Shown piece after piece: positions 1-24,271 of a stretch of 64,000 bases of DNA. Position 1 is the stretch's first letter; every line of letters starts with the position of its first letter. A program made the position numbers and the translations under genes. The notes under the pieces are model-generated. The model saw only the letters and a list, made by a program, of their open reading frames with translations. It was not told the DNA's origin and made no database searches. The DNA comes from Trichoplax sp. H2. Lineage: Eukaryota; Placozoa; Uniplacotomia; Trichoplacea. Location: NCBI GenBank assembly GCA_003344405.1, contig NOWV01000112.1, positions 1 through 64,000 of the forward strand, written 5' to 3'.

Positions 1-430
1 GATAGTTAATTTACTGACTGCTATCTTAGCTTGGAGATCAATATGAGCGAGTGTAGCACCACTTAGCATATTAAAAATTTCACAAGTACCGTAATTTGAG
101 AAGAATTGGACAATGATACTGTACCATCGTAATGCTGTAAAATAAATTTTTAAGTATACAGTAATATACTATATTTTCTAAGATGGTGATTGTCTTTATA
201 TGTCTGTTCATGGGTACTTTACATTTGCCATTTGATATCCAATTAGTCATGTTGCATTTCTTATTTTGCTGAACTTTTATTGCTTCATTCATACACATTT
301 ATAAGGTGCTACAGTATCAAAAATCTATTTAGAAAAAGAGCATCATACATGATTTTTACTGCAATGTTTGCCTATGATTTCATGATGTAAAGAATAGTTC
401 ATGCTATTAAGTTATTTCTTTCGTCAATAG
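1..430. other. Probable intron of the PNP gene
   Basis: The first PNP exon visible here opens at 431 straight after an AG. It begins inside the protein, at the segment that is GHAGRLVFG in human PNP. The exons for the N-terminus and the GSGLGGL phosphate loop are therefore expected to the left of the window. I find no matching exon in 1-430, which is AT-rich and stop-laden in all frames. Confidence 0.6.
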
Positions 431-2078
431 TTCAAGGCCATAGGGCATGTTTAGTTTTTGGGATCTTAAACGATAAACCTGTTATCTGTATGCAAGGGCG
501 ATTTCATAAGTATGAAGGTTATTCAACATCTAAGGTTAGAGTTTAATTATTTATACAGAAGTAACTGTAAAATATTAGACTTCAATTCACTCAAATTCTT
601 ACTGTACAGTATAACTAATAAATATGTTAATTTACGCATTTATATGTAGTACTATCTATCAAAGACATACTATATGAATGTACTATACTATATTGTGATT
701 ACTTAGTTATACATGCTATAGGCTTTAATTTCACAGTAAGAGTGATGGAGGGTTCGATATCTCAGAGGATTGAGATTTAGTCGCCATTTACAATTATTAC
801 AACAAAGGGTTTATAAAAGTTATGCTTTATTGTAGGTTAGTAATGTGAAGTACAGTGAGGTAGTTACGGTAGATCAGCGTGCAAGCTGTCGTGAGTAACG
901 AGTAGAAGTATTAGACTGTGAGAGACTAACTAGAAGACTAACTGAGAGGCTAATGAACTCTGAGGTAGAAATCGCCGGTATTTATAGTTTTAAAGATAGA
1001 GCACATGCAGAGAATAGGATTGTGGAATTAGATACAACATATACCATAACAGGTTACAAAATAGCAGATGATTGTAGAAAACAGCGAGTACCGTAATAAC
1101 TAAATACAGTAGTCTATATATGAATATAGAGTAAGCGGACTGTAGATCTGTCTAAATATAAGAGCAATACAGCATGTCTATATTTAAGAGTAGAATATAG
1201 TTACAGTATATTCTAAATACACTACAGTAAGTTATAAAGATAGCAGCTGATTCTTGAATTAGTTTGCAAAAACATGGATAAAAAGAATAGCAAGCACTTT
1301 AAACTGAGAAAAGATATTTTAAATACGTGATTAAGATACATAGTATACTATAGTTATACTATCATTTAAATGTAGTATTTGTTCTGCATATTTTGTTATA
1401 CTGTAGGTTGCATTACCTGCTAGGCTTATGTATCTACTTGGAGTTGAAATTATGATAGTGACTAATGCCGCCGGTGGTATTAATAGCGATTATGATCCAG
1501 GTAACATTATGATCATAAAAGATCACATCAATTTTCCTGGTATGGCAGGTGGTAGTGTTTTACGAGGGCCTAACGATGAAAGGTAAGACTAATAACTTAG
1601 ATAAATTTCACATTGAATATGAGGTTAGTTGCAGTTTAATATATACTTCGAACGAAGTTTATTTGATGCTTTACTGATGCGAACTAGATTTGGTCCACGT
1701 TTTCCAACTATGAATAATGTATATAATGACAAGCTGAGAGAACTAGTGAAAGTAGCTGCCAAAAATTGTGGAATATCTAATATCAGAGAGGGTGTATACT
1801 GCTTTCTAGGAGGGCCCAGCTTTGAGACGGTTGCTGAACTGCGCTTCTTAAAAGCAGCTGGTGTGGATGCTGTAGGAATGAGTACTGTACCCGAAGTTGT
1901 TGCTGCGGGACATTGTGGCTTGAAAGTGTGTGGTTTATCGTTAATTTCTAATAAAGCCATCATGGATTACGATACTGATGATAAGCCTAATCACGAAGAA
2001 GTTTTAGATACGGGAAAAACTAGCTGTGCTAACATACAGTCGTTAGTATCAGATCTTTTAAGACTTATAGAAGTGTAG
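431..2078 (+). CDS. PNP: Purine nucleoside phosphorylase, 3' exons (5' partial)
   Basis: Exons 431-534, 1407-1582 and 1688-2078 (stop 2076-2078) join in frame through GT-AG introns and give 222 residues of a ~290-residue family. The enzyme splits purine nucleosides with phosphate into base and ribose-1-phosphate in cytosolic purine salvage. Exon 1 here carries GHRACLVFG and MQGRFHKYEGY. Exon 2 carries VTNAAGG, DHINFPG and LRGPNDER. Exon 3 carries GPSFETVAE, whose Glu is the base-binding residue, then VGMSTVPEV and SLISNKAIMDY, whose Asn is the other base-binding residue (E201 and N243 in human PNP). All active-site motifs visible are intact. The conserved Glu/Asn pair indicates the 6-oxopurine (guanosine/inosine) trimeric class rather than MTA phosphorylase. 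The N-terminal phosphate-loop exon lies outside the window. The last exon also reads open on the other strand, but that is a shadow. Confidence 0.95.
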
Positions 2079-3650
2079 GCAAGATAACTATCGTATACAT
2101 CCAATCATAAGAGTGCAATAATTATCATAAAATATCGAAATTGGGCAGGAACTTGAATGGTTATATCACTAGATTGAAACAATTTGTTACGTTAGGAATA
2201 TTTTGTTTGATTTCTCATACTATACGTAAATAATAATTGTTTGCCGTTGTACCTCATAATCACATTGCTTTACTTAAACGTATAAATTTTAATTTAATTT
2301 AATCTACTAACTTGTTTCATGATCAACTTACTTATAAATAAAAGGTTACGATGACAACAGCAATGCAAATTGATGAGAATACGTCTATACTGCGACTCGT
2401 ATACGCGAGTATAATATAACGCGTTCTCGTAATATATTCTTGCGAATAAATCACAGTTCGCCTGTATCTGCTATTTTCTTAATCGAATCTTTTATTTTGA
2501 AAAGCCAGCATATCTATGAGAAAATTTGTTTTTGGTTTTCCTCATTTTCTTTAATGTTTATAAATTAATACTATATTATATTGCACCATCCATCTTTTGC
2601 CCTTTTTTTAATTTGATAATGAAATGGAACTGATAAGTAGTACAAGTGAGGCGTGGGTTACTGACTTTTGATTTGATAATATTAGTATTACTTATGCAGC
2701 ATTTGCGTAATATTGTACAATAGGATATCGAGTGCGAAAGTGCTTTTATGAGTACGTTTCTGTCGTGTTAGGATTTGCTATGATATTCGAGATATTGTGG
2801 GTGTATACCTATAGAGCTATAAGAAACCAGATTTGGATACCAGGGACTTTTACAGTAGTAGTCGGTTTATTTTACGGGCAAAGGCCGAAGTCTGCAGGCC
2901 AGTGTCTGCCATCTTCTGAATAAAATTGACAAATTCGTATTTATAACATACTCGTATCAGGGACCTGTAAGATCTTACAAGTCCCTGCTCATACGTACGT
3001 AAGCACTATTAGGATACTTTTAATCGCTAAGGCAATTAAAATATTGCAATTTGTCTATTTAAAATAGATCAAGAATAGTGGGCACTAGCTGATTTTACAG
3101 CTTGGCTGCGATATGTAAGAGTATAACTATATATAACATATACACCTGCATGCAAAGGATGGCGTATGCTATAGACAGATTGTGTTCCGAGTTTAGAACC
3201 AGCCATTTGTTCTTTATTTACAGCAGTCAAATATAAGATAGTACGAGCGTCTGTCTGCCCGCCAATTTCGTTCTAGAGTACGCTTTTAGCAGTAAAATAA
3301 CAGTACAGTAGTATTGACTTCCTTCGGTAGGACAGTTTCAACGAAGTGTACAAAACAATTTATGCAAAATAGCTAGAGCTAAGCTAGACCCCTACACCTG
3401 TCGATAGTTCGGTTTCGACGCAAATCTACTTGATGTTCTCTTTCTCCAAAAAGAATAAGAGGAGCGGACTGACGTACTGCGATACGCCTGCTATGGACTT
3501 AATGAAGCTACATGTTCTACTTCATCAGCCACCTTGGATATCAATCGCAATATCAGAAATTCCATTTCTTTTCTCGTTGTCTACAGCTGGCTTTTTAGAG
3601 GCAATCTTCATGTTGAAGCAATTTAAAAAAAAAAAAATTTTGGATAGAGG
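2079..3650. other. PNP 3' flank / intergenic
   Basis: An AATAAA-like polyadenylation signal lies near 2335. The rest is AT-rich spacer with a few short ORFs that lack domains, splice support or family resemblance. An A13 run at 3625-3637 belongs to the terminator of the 5S gene on the minus strand. Confidence 0.5.
3625..3650 (-). terminator. Pol III T-run terminator of the 5S gene
   Basis: A run of 13 A on the plus strand (3625-3637) reads as 13 T just downstream of the 3' end of the minus-strand 5S gene. This is far longer than the four T residues Pol III normally needs. Confidence 0.8.
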
Positions 3651-3769
3651 TGCCTACGGCATGAGGTATTCCCAAGCGGTCACCCATCTAAGTACTAACC
3701 CCACTCGACGCTGCTTAACTTCCGTGATCAGACGAGAACGGGTGTATTCAACGTGATGTGGTCGTAGGC
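3651..3769 (-). rRNA. 5S ribosomal RNA gene
   Basis: Read on the minus strand this is a full-length eukaryotic 5S rRNA of about 119 nt. It starts GCCTACGACCA and ends GCCGTAGGC, so the two ends pair as helix I. It carries the internal Pol III control elements: a box A around GAAGTTAAGC, and a box C region matching GATGGGTGACCGC followed by TTGGGAATACC. Immediately 3' of the gene (plus-strand A13 run at 3625-3637) is a long T stretch, the expected Pol III terminator. The loops are those of animal 5S and I see no disabling change, so it may be expressed. It appears as a single dispersed copy here, not a tandem array. A protein ORF overlapping it on the plus strand (3430-3756) is fortuitous. Confidence 0.95.
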
Positions 3770-3898
3770 GACAGTAGAAGTTATAATTGTCTATTTATAT
3801 CATTAGTCGCATGCAGGTACGGTAATGTACTTCAGTTGTGTAATCCAATCTAGTGAATTCCCACTATTCAGAGAGTCTGCCATGGTCCTCGGGAGGCA

Positions 3899-4045
3899 AC
3901 TGTACATTGTACAATACAGTATGTACAGTACAGTCATTCACAGTACATAGTATTGTGAAATGGACATTACAATCCTCACAACTTACAGTACAGTACTGTA
4001 CAGTACACGACACTGTACGGTACAGTAATGTACTGTACTGTGACT
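3899..4045. repeat. Cluster of TGTAC/TACTGTA palindromes
   Basis: About 150 bp consisting mostly of overlapping palindromic words (TGTACA, TACAGTA, CAGTACTG, GTACAGTAC). It sits 150 bp upstream of the EML5/6 start codon. The same TACAGTA/TACTGTA words recur throughout the window's introns and spacers. They could form cruciforms or be a promoter-proximal repeat; function is unknown. Confidence 0.6.
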
Positions 4046-4196
4046 GACTCTAAAGCGCTTCGCGGGTTAATTAATTAACGGTCTTGTCAGCACCAATGAT
4101 TGATGAACTATGAGTAAAAGTGCTCCGACATTGCTCGCTGGGCTACAACATTATTGAACTTTAACTTGGAGATTTTGTATACCCAGCCATTATTGA

Positions 4197-16332
<12,136 letters not shown>

Positions 16333-18411
16333 ATGATGAAAAACTGATTTATCGTCTTGAATATTCTAGAAAATATTTACTTTTTCACCATCAAATAGCA
16401 GTATCATATCTAGCACTTACATTTGATATTTATCGATATTCGAACTGCTATTTTAAATGGAAGTAAATCCTATACACCAATTCAATTTTACAGGTTTGAT
16501 TATCGATCCAAGATATACTTTATAGTTCATATTGTAAAAATCGCCTTTAATATGCTATTACTCATTTTTCTAGTGATTCAGCTATTATTCTTTTGTAATA
16601 TTTCTAACAGATTTTCTATCTGTACAGCCAAGATTTATAACCTTCGATTAGAATACTGTCTTACAAGATAAGGGATATCATTTTATATCGTGTTGGTCAA
16701 TACGAAAGAGTTGATTGTTTGTAATTGACTCTCAATAATAAAATTTTACAGTTCTTATTTCTATTTTGCTTACAAATCGCTAAAGTAATTCCCAAAAATC
16801 GATGTTATGATAATGACAATTGAAGGTTTAAAACTGTATAAACATTTATACGCTTATGTTTCCAAGCAGGCAAAAAAGTCTTGTTTATTATCCGGTATTA
16901 AAAAAATCTACAATACAGCAGAGTTTTGCAAAAGGAGCATGCTACAGACAACCCGCACGAAAATATTATCAAGAAAGCTGGAGTGTCGGGTTGGGTCAAG
17001 CATCAAAATTTTTACGGAACTCTGCAATATAGGCAATGCATCATCAAAATGTTACATTACTTCAGAAGTGATGATAATGCACAAAGCAAAAATTGGTAAT
17101 CCTAACAGAGTTGTCATTATGAGACTGGTCTTCTCATGTCAACATTGATATAGACAAATCTAAACCTTTTATCATTTTTGATTTGTGCATAATTTGCGTA
17201 TTAAAATGCTAAAGGATAGATTCAATTGTCAACCTGTATCAAGTACGTTTGTGAAATGCAAATGAAGAATATAGTATAAAGTTAGGCTACAAGTAGAATA
17301 CTATGCAATCAAATAGTTAAAATTAAAATATTTGTTTTAGGTGACATTAATGAGGTTGTAATGATCACAGTAAATCATCGGTACTGATCATGATATACAG
17401 TATATTTCAACTAAGAAAATTGTTCACTTTAATTAAGGTTGGGAAATGACCCTTTAAAGTATCTTTATCATTACCATACACATTTTACATGGATTAATTG
17501 TTGATAGTAATGCATTTTGGGCTGACTACTCACCCTTGGAAAGCTTAAATAATTATCAATAACTTTCGGATCTCATTTTTATCATAATTACTGTAGTAAG
17601 TCTACAGCTTTTCTACAACATTTAATTTTTATCTATCGGCTGCTATTGGTGCTGCTTGCTATACAATTTACAGCCTATAATACAAGTATTAGGAATAATA
17701 CAGCACAATCAAGGAGATGGTTTAAACTTAAGCTATGTTTGAGCTATTAAAGGAATTGACCTTTAAACTCTATCTACGAGTCAAAAGCTAGCTATGATGT
17801 ATAGCAAATTACATTCATTGATCCTCAATTAATCTTAGTCTGTAGCTACGAATATAAAGTTAGCAGTAAATATACTGATAGAATAGTAAAATGTAATTTA
17901 TTAGCTCTTCTAAGGCTAGTATATCGTCAAATGATCTTGTACTTTAGAGTAATAATAATTACACAGGCTATCATAGACATTGAATAACCTATTCTTTAAT
18001 CGGCTTGTTGTCGATTGATCTTGTGCTCTATAAATTTTGTAGCTTTAGCTACGGTAGTTGGTAACAAATTCTGAATAGCAAATTATTGTAATCCAATTCT
18101 ATGATGACCAGAATGTTAGGAGTTGATCTCCTACTTTGTATAACTCACTGTTAGAACGGAGAATCATAATGAATATTCCATTTTGATGCTAATTTAATCT
18201 GCATTATGCTGCAATTTGGCTATGGACGTTATTCTACCTTTTTAAGGTTGATAATAACTGGTGTATGAAATTTTTAGGATTGAAGTAGTTAATTTAATCC
18301 ATTTACGATGTGTTAAAGTCTAAGTTTTGAATCTTAGAAGGATAAAATAGTATCTTTAAGAGTTAAAAATTCTTCTTTTATAAGGGTATGATCGCTTCAC
18401 GTTAACTTGTT
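16333..18411. other. Intergenic between EML6 and the RIIa gene (tail to tail)
   Basis: AT-rich spacer between two converging genes. An open frame at 16807-17148 (113 codons) has no recognisable domain, no splice context and AT-driven composition, so I do not call it. Nothing else supportable was seen. Confidence 0.5.
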
Positions 18412-20598
18412 CTAGCTATTTCTATCTTTTTCTTGACCGTTTTCGATGCTTAGTTCATTAATAATAAATTGCAATGGATCTTCAGGTCTTTTATGAATGA
18501 TTTCACAGGTTAATTGCTAGCAGCGGCAATATAAAAAGATAAAAATGAAAATTATCAACTGTAAATTAACAGATGGTTTACAGACTACCGATGATTGGAA
18601 GATTTTAATTATGTAATAATCAAATCAAAATTTAAATTTAAATGAAAAAAATTAGGTTAATAAAGATGCTAGAAGGAATGAATAGGTAAAAATTAAGCTT
18701 TCTTCTTCCTAGATTTCGAATTAATTTATAGTTGATGAAAGTCAACTTTAATAAATTAAACTTTATGTATCGTATAATACTATCGATAAATTGAAATCTA
18801 CACGGTTTATTTTTTCTTTTTACTTTCTCTAATATTGCAGATAGTTAAAGTTTATTTGTGGTCATTACGTTTACATCAATAAAAAATCCATAAAATCAAT
18901 ATTCCCTAATACCAGGCGATAATTGACCGTGAAGGAAGTGAGATAGCTATAATCACTATACTTTAAATATTATGGTTATAACGTATATATGATGATAAAG
19001 TGATATTATGTATAATTAAGTCAAGAAAAATTCAATTTGAGAACACTTTTAAAGCATGAATAACATAAGATTTCGACCCATACTTTTAGTTCATTTGCAA
19101 AATATGGCAAAAATATTGCAATTACGATGTTACGATATTTGAAAGTGTAACTATTTAGGCCGTACCAAAGTGATAATGTCAGAGATTAATAGACATTTCA
19201 TATGTTTACTTTATTAAATTGATTTAAATGATAAGATTTGCTTTTGTGAAAAGATGTTTTAAGCGTTGAGGAATAATAATGGCAAAGCATTTATAAGTTA
19301 CTACCAATTATAAATTTGATTACCTTAGTCTTATTGATTTTATAAATATTATTCAACGATAAAATTTACACAGCTGGAAATTTTTGTGCGGGTAGAAGAC
19401 ATTATTCAATCTGGATTCTTATATGCTATGACAGTTACTATTCCTTTTTTATTTTATAACAATTTTTGTTTAATGATAAATTAGCCAAAACTAGAAGCGT
19501 TGTAGAAAGCTATGGGGCAATATATATAGTAGAAGTAATAGATCCTTTCTGGTACCCCGTTGTGTTAATAAGACAACATTGTACTATGAATACTCGATCA
19601 AGCATAATTTCAATAACTTGTAACATATAAAATTATTGCTATATGTCGTTTTAAAATATATCATATTGTCAGCTATAACCATTTGTATGCTGACTTGGAG
19701 CATTTTCATTCACTGGAAATGAATTATATCGTTTGATCGAATGGCAAGCTATTTAAAAGCGCGTAATTAGTCCATGAAAAATTATTGCATTTAATTCGGT
19801 TGATAGGTTACGACATATCGTCATGATACTTGATAATCATAGCCTTAGATCAAATAAGTAAAAAATAGGTTAATTGAAAGGCTACTTTAAGATAATGAGA
19901 TTATGTAAGGTAAAAGTGCTGCTATGAGGAGTAGGTTTACATGAAATGATGATGGAAATAGCAGTCTTCGTTCTATCTATTTAATTGTAATGTAAACTTC
20001 TATGATAGAGATCTTTTACATTCGATGATCCAATCACGACGCCTTACATTAAATAGCAGAAGATCGGAAATAACATCTGATGAAAACCGTCATTATACTG
20101 TGATTCAATTAGATAATTTCGATTGAAATATAACGTATCATGCCGTTTATGGATGATCTCCTACGACATAAACGTGGATAAAATTAGGGTGAGTTGGCGT
20201 ATTCATTTAGGTATCATGTAAAAGACCGAGATTTCAGGTATTCTACTCAGTTAACGACATATATAACAACATGATAAAATAGTACAGTATTGCTTTTATA
20301 TATTCTTGCTATATTAATTTATTCAATCCAATCAACAGTATTGACTGCACAAAGTAGAAATTAAACTAGTATCGGCGCAAAAGAAGTCATGTTTTCACTT
20401 CATACTAACCTGTAACATATGGAGAATTTGATGTTTTTCCATATATTGAATGGCTTTATGATATGGGCTTTCGGTTATTTCGGTGATTTTCTTATTTTCA
20501 TCCTGTTGATCATGGTTCGCAGTTATTTCTTTCGTTACTGTAGTTGTCTTCATATCTGTTACCATCGACGATTCTGTTGACGATAATTTTGTTTCCAT
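18412..20598 (-). CDS. Small RIIa/DPY30-like dimerisation-domain protein
   Basis: Two exons on the minus strand: 20598-20410 (63 codons, ending CAG|GTTAGT) and 18516-18412 (34 codons plus stop, after an AG acceptor). Both are phase 0 and give 97 residues. The first ~42 residues are polar and Ser/Thr/Glu-rich, probably disordered. Residues ~45-85 read PYHKAIQYMEKHQILHMLQ, then QLTCEIIHKRPEDPLQFI. This is the two-helix pattern of RIIa/DPY30-type docking domains: an amphipathic helix, a second helix, then the RPEDPxxF turn. The same pattern occurs in ciliary and testis proteins such as TEX55, EFCAB10 and radial-spoke components. Such domains dimerise and bind amphipathic helices of AKAP-like partners. 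Known from the family: frequent axonemal location. Inference: a cilium or PKA-anchoring scaffold. I cannot assign an exact orthologue. The 1.9-kb intron hides the gene from simple frame reading; extra upstream exons are possible. Confidence 0.78.
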
Positions 20599-23500
20599 CG
20601 ATCTTCTACCTCTACTATTACATGCTCCAAAGATGGCTAGTAGTTATGATGATTGCTACAGTAGCAAAATAATGTTGATCAAGACGATAGTAGAAACAAT
20701 ACTAGCAGAGGTTGAGCCCGTCGTTGCTATGGAAATCAAAGTGGCGAGTTAATTAGACTGACAATAGTAGCTAAGAGGATAACAATCATTATGCTGACTG
20801 ATTATTTCGTCTATATAGATGCTCATAAATCTCTATGAATTGACTCATTTTAACCTACATCTTGCTGTGTAGCTCAAGTAATTATGTTAATTCATAATAA
20901 AACTATAAATCAATTGTCATTTATAAAACATGGATCACTTACAAAGATTGCATGTAGTATCATGGATGAGAACTAGGTATTGCACTTGATTATACGCTAC
21001 TGGACTATCGGTGTAGTAAATAACGGTATTAGAATCTACACATATGTAATTAACGAGTAGTTGTGCAGTTATGGGATAACTAATTGCACATATATCCATA
21101 TATACGCCTATATTCATACACAATTAATACATAGTACTAGTGTAATACCATCGTATTTAGATACAGCACTGTAACCTAGCATGGTATTATGTAGATTACT
21201 ATATATTTAGAGATAGTATATACAAGACGTATATTCTTTATACAGCGAGGAATTGGATACAATGACTTAGATAGTACTTTAATACTTAAAGTAGCTCAAT
21301 AAAGTTGTGCTAATACATTGCAATTGGTTTGATCTTGATAATAAAATTTCAATCCTCTACCAGTATGAATTAATTATCATAAATCTAGTAAACATTAAGA
21401 TTACAGCATCATTGTACAGCTAAGAAAATACTTAATGTCAAAATTTTATGCTTTTTTGATCAAAGGGGTGAGCATAGCGCAATTTAATTTTTGCTATCGT
21501 ATAACATTTCAAGCTCAAAAGCTAAAAACTAGTTTTTCGGTGAGCTACTTTCACGTTATCACATTCTGTGACGTTAGTATAGTGTTAGAGATGTTTATAT
21601 CTGTAATCTCAGGTGATTTAGCTTGTAAGCACGACTGGATTATTTATTGTAATAAAGCTGCCATCTTACGTATCTATCTTGATATATAAGTGCAGCATAC
21701 AGTATATGTCAAAATTTCATCTTACCTTATTAAGAAAAAGAAACTAGTGCGATTGATTTTAGATGATCAATTTTGTACAATGCTCAATTCGTATATAATT
21801 ATAACTGACTAGAGTTTAATACCATTATAAAATATTTTCTTAAGCTCTAATATTAATTTGAATATAGTCTTACAAATTGAACTGATTGCTGTTGTTCTGT
21901 AAATTCCTCTGCGATGCAATAGTTCATTTTTATTTTCAAATGATATTACAAAGATTAATGGTATTTTTGATCTGCTACCAGCTGTGCACATTGTATTTAT
22001 AAAATTTGTTACTAACAGTAAGTACAGTATATTCGTATAGTATTTCAACGCTATATTATCTTCGAGACACCCTACTCGGGTATAGATTATTTTTGTTTTA
22101 TACGCGTACACTGCAGCTAACCGTGTTTATACAAATTTAGCTAGCTCTCAACTATGGTAAGCTAGACAGGCGATGCTATTGGTCGCTATCAAGTGCAGTG
22201 CTAGAATAGAAGGATATAATGCACATTCACTATAAATTTATAACCCATATCATTATTGCCAGTAATTTGGAATTATCATTGAAAAGGGACAAGCAGTTTT
22301 ATTTGTAATATACGCGTATTATTACAAATATAATTTTTTTCATGTTAGTACCAACAATGAAGAAGTATACAACAAAAATGACTTTGCCATATCAACGGTT
22401 ACTTAATTCTATATATATCAAATAAATGTTATCCATCCATTAATTACAAATAATAGACAGTATCGATTAGAAATTACACAAGCTGGAAATTTCTAATCAT
22501 GGTAGATGATTGATTGACATAAACTTAATTTTCTCTTTTAGGCTATTTGACGGTCAAACAATACGATGGAATATAGCAATTTTTATCTATGCATGACATG
22601 TTATGCCTTTGAGATACGACAGCAATGCAATAAACAATCAATTGCATCAGATTCTTTCTATTGATTCATTGGTTTTAAAATAGAAGCTTATTGCTGAGAT
22701 AAATTAAATAGGCAAATTTTCTCTTTGTTAAATTGATTTAGAAAAATCTTTTTAGCAATTATAGCCTTTTGCTTAGAAGATAGTACAAAAATGTAATTGT
22801 TTATTTGATGAGTTTACATCATCTTTAAGTAATTACCTTTCACTTTTCTTAAGATGTTTGACAAAATTTACAGATCTCATGTAGCTAAGTCCTGATGCAA
22901 CCGTTGTAGCTGCAGTCGTAAACCTATTGCCCATCATGATTGATTAAAAATTAGTTCATTAGAAGTAATTAAAAAAATGCTAGAAAAAATAATAAGGCTA
23001 GTGACGAACCATAAGATCTGGAGCATAGGATGATGTATAAAGTCAAATATGGGTGCTGCTATAGACATGAATATCAGCGATAATTGTAGACCGGTATTTA
23101 GCTAGCAAGATAAGAATGGCATGATATTAAATGATATAGCATATGCCTTCAAGTTATATTTGCAAAGTCAGTAAAGGAAATTTGCTTCTAATTATAAATG
23201 ATAAGCTCCCATATTTCCAGTGAGTCGTACTATGTTGAAAAATTTGCAAAATTTTTTAAACGTACTAAACTGTACGCGTAGGTACAAGTATGCAGTAGAC
23301 ATTACCTTACTAATACCAAGCGGATGGATTTCGGCGGGAGCATGCCTTGTACTGAAAAATCGGTTGAGAGTAACCTACATTTAAAATAGATAGATATACT
23401 TTTTAAGTTATTCCAATTTACAGTAAGTACCAAAATTACACATGTATCGAGTCGCTGCGCAGTAGCAAAAATCATACAGGTGGAGGAAGTGTTTTAAATC

Positions 23501-23910
23501 GGTAGTAAAAAGCGTATGTCACTAATCCAATGTCTCTTGATAGAATGATTGCAGTAATTTGCCCTAGATACAGTAATAAATGGATCATTAGTAATGGATT
23601 AATGTGGCTAATTTGTTGATCAATTTTAACCTACATGGAAGTAATGAAGCAGCAGTTAGAGATACGGTTAAGGTACACATAAGAATTTTGTCAGAAACGG
23701 GGTCTAATACGGTTCCAATTAACGATTTTTGGCTAGAGTAACGCCTTGCAATCCAGCCATCCAGCTATATAGAATTAAATGAACAATGATTTACACCTTG
23801 ATAATAAATAGCGACGTAATACTGTCATTTTTATCCTCTATGTCTTCCATAAATAATAATAATTATTGCATCTACAGGTAATCAACAATACATTGCATTA
23901 ATCTATTAAT
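20599..23910. other. Gene-poor AT-rich spacer
   Basis: No coding or RNA gene recognised. It contains one clear hairpin at 22300-22330. Several ORFs of 60-100 codons (for example 21435-21689 + and 21809-22111 -) are Ile/Phe/Tyr-rich by composition and have no family resemblance. Confidence 0.5.
22300..22330. repeat. Inverted repeat with TACGCGTA centre
   Basis: Arms TATTTGTAATA (22300-22310) and TATTACAAATA (22320-22330) are perfect inverse complements flanking a TACGCGTAT core, giving an 11-bp-arm hairpin or cruciform. The ACGCGT core recurs elsewhere in the window. Confidence 0.7.
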
Positions 23911-24271
23911 ACATTGTGTGTCTGAAAGGTTAACTTTCAAATGAATTCTAGACCAACCATTTGATTTTACTGTATATTATGATATCAGATATACTCCTCA
24001 TTCAATAATTGTAATACAATTACGCTTTAATTTAATAGTAATATACTGTAGCAGATTATGTTCTACTGTCGTTAGACCTATTAACTATGCTGAAATCAAC
24101 ACATTGTGTGTCTGAAACGTTAACTTATAAATGAATTCTAGGCGAAAGATTCAATGTTACTGTCTATTATGATATCAGTTATACTCCATATCCAATAATT
24201 ATAATACCATAGCGTTTTAATTCAATAGCAATATACTGTAGTAGATTATGTTATACAGTAGATAGACATGT
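23911..24271. repeat. Two-copy direct repeat, ~170-bp unit
   Basis: Copy 1 starts at 23911 and copy 2 at 24101; both open ACATTGTGTGTCTGAAA. They stay alignable through GATATCAG and ATATACTGTAG to about 24080 and 24271, with many substitutions. This is an old local duplication with no coding capacity. Confidence 0.75.

Noticed and set aside
740-790. GGTTCGATATC resembling a tRNA B box
   Set aside because: No matching A box, acceptor stem or anticodon arm around it; no tRNA gene was found in the window.
1625-1963. 112-codon minus-strand ORF
   Set aside because: Shadow of the PNP last exon on the other strand.
3430-3756. 108-codon plus-strand ORF
   Set aside because: Its 3' half is the antisense of the 5S rRNA gene and the A13 terminator; no protein features.
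16807-17148. 113-codon plus-strand ORF after EML6
   Set aside because: No domain, start context or splice support; lies in the spacer between converging genes.
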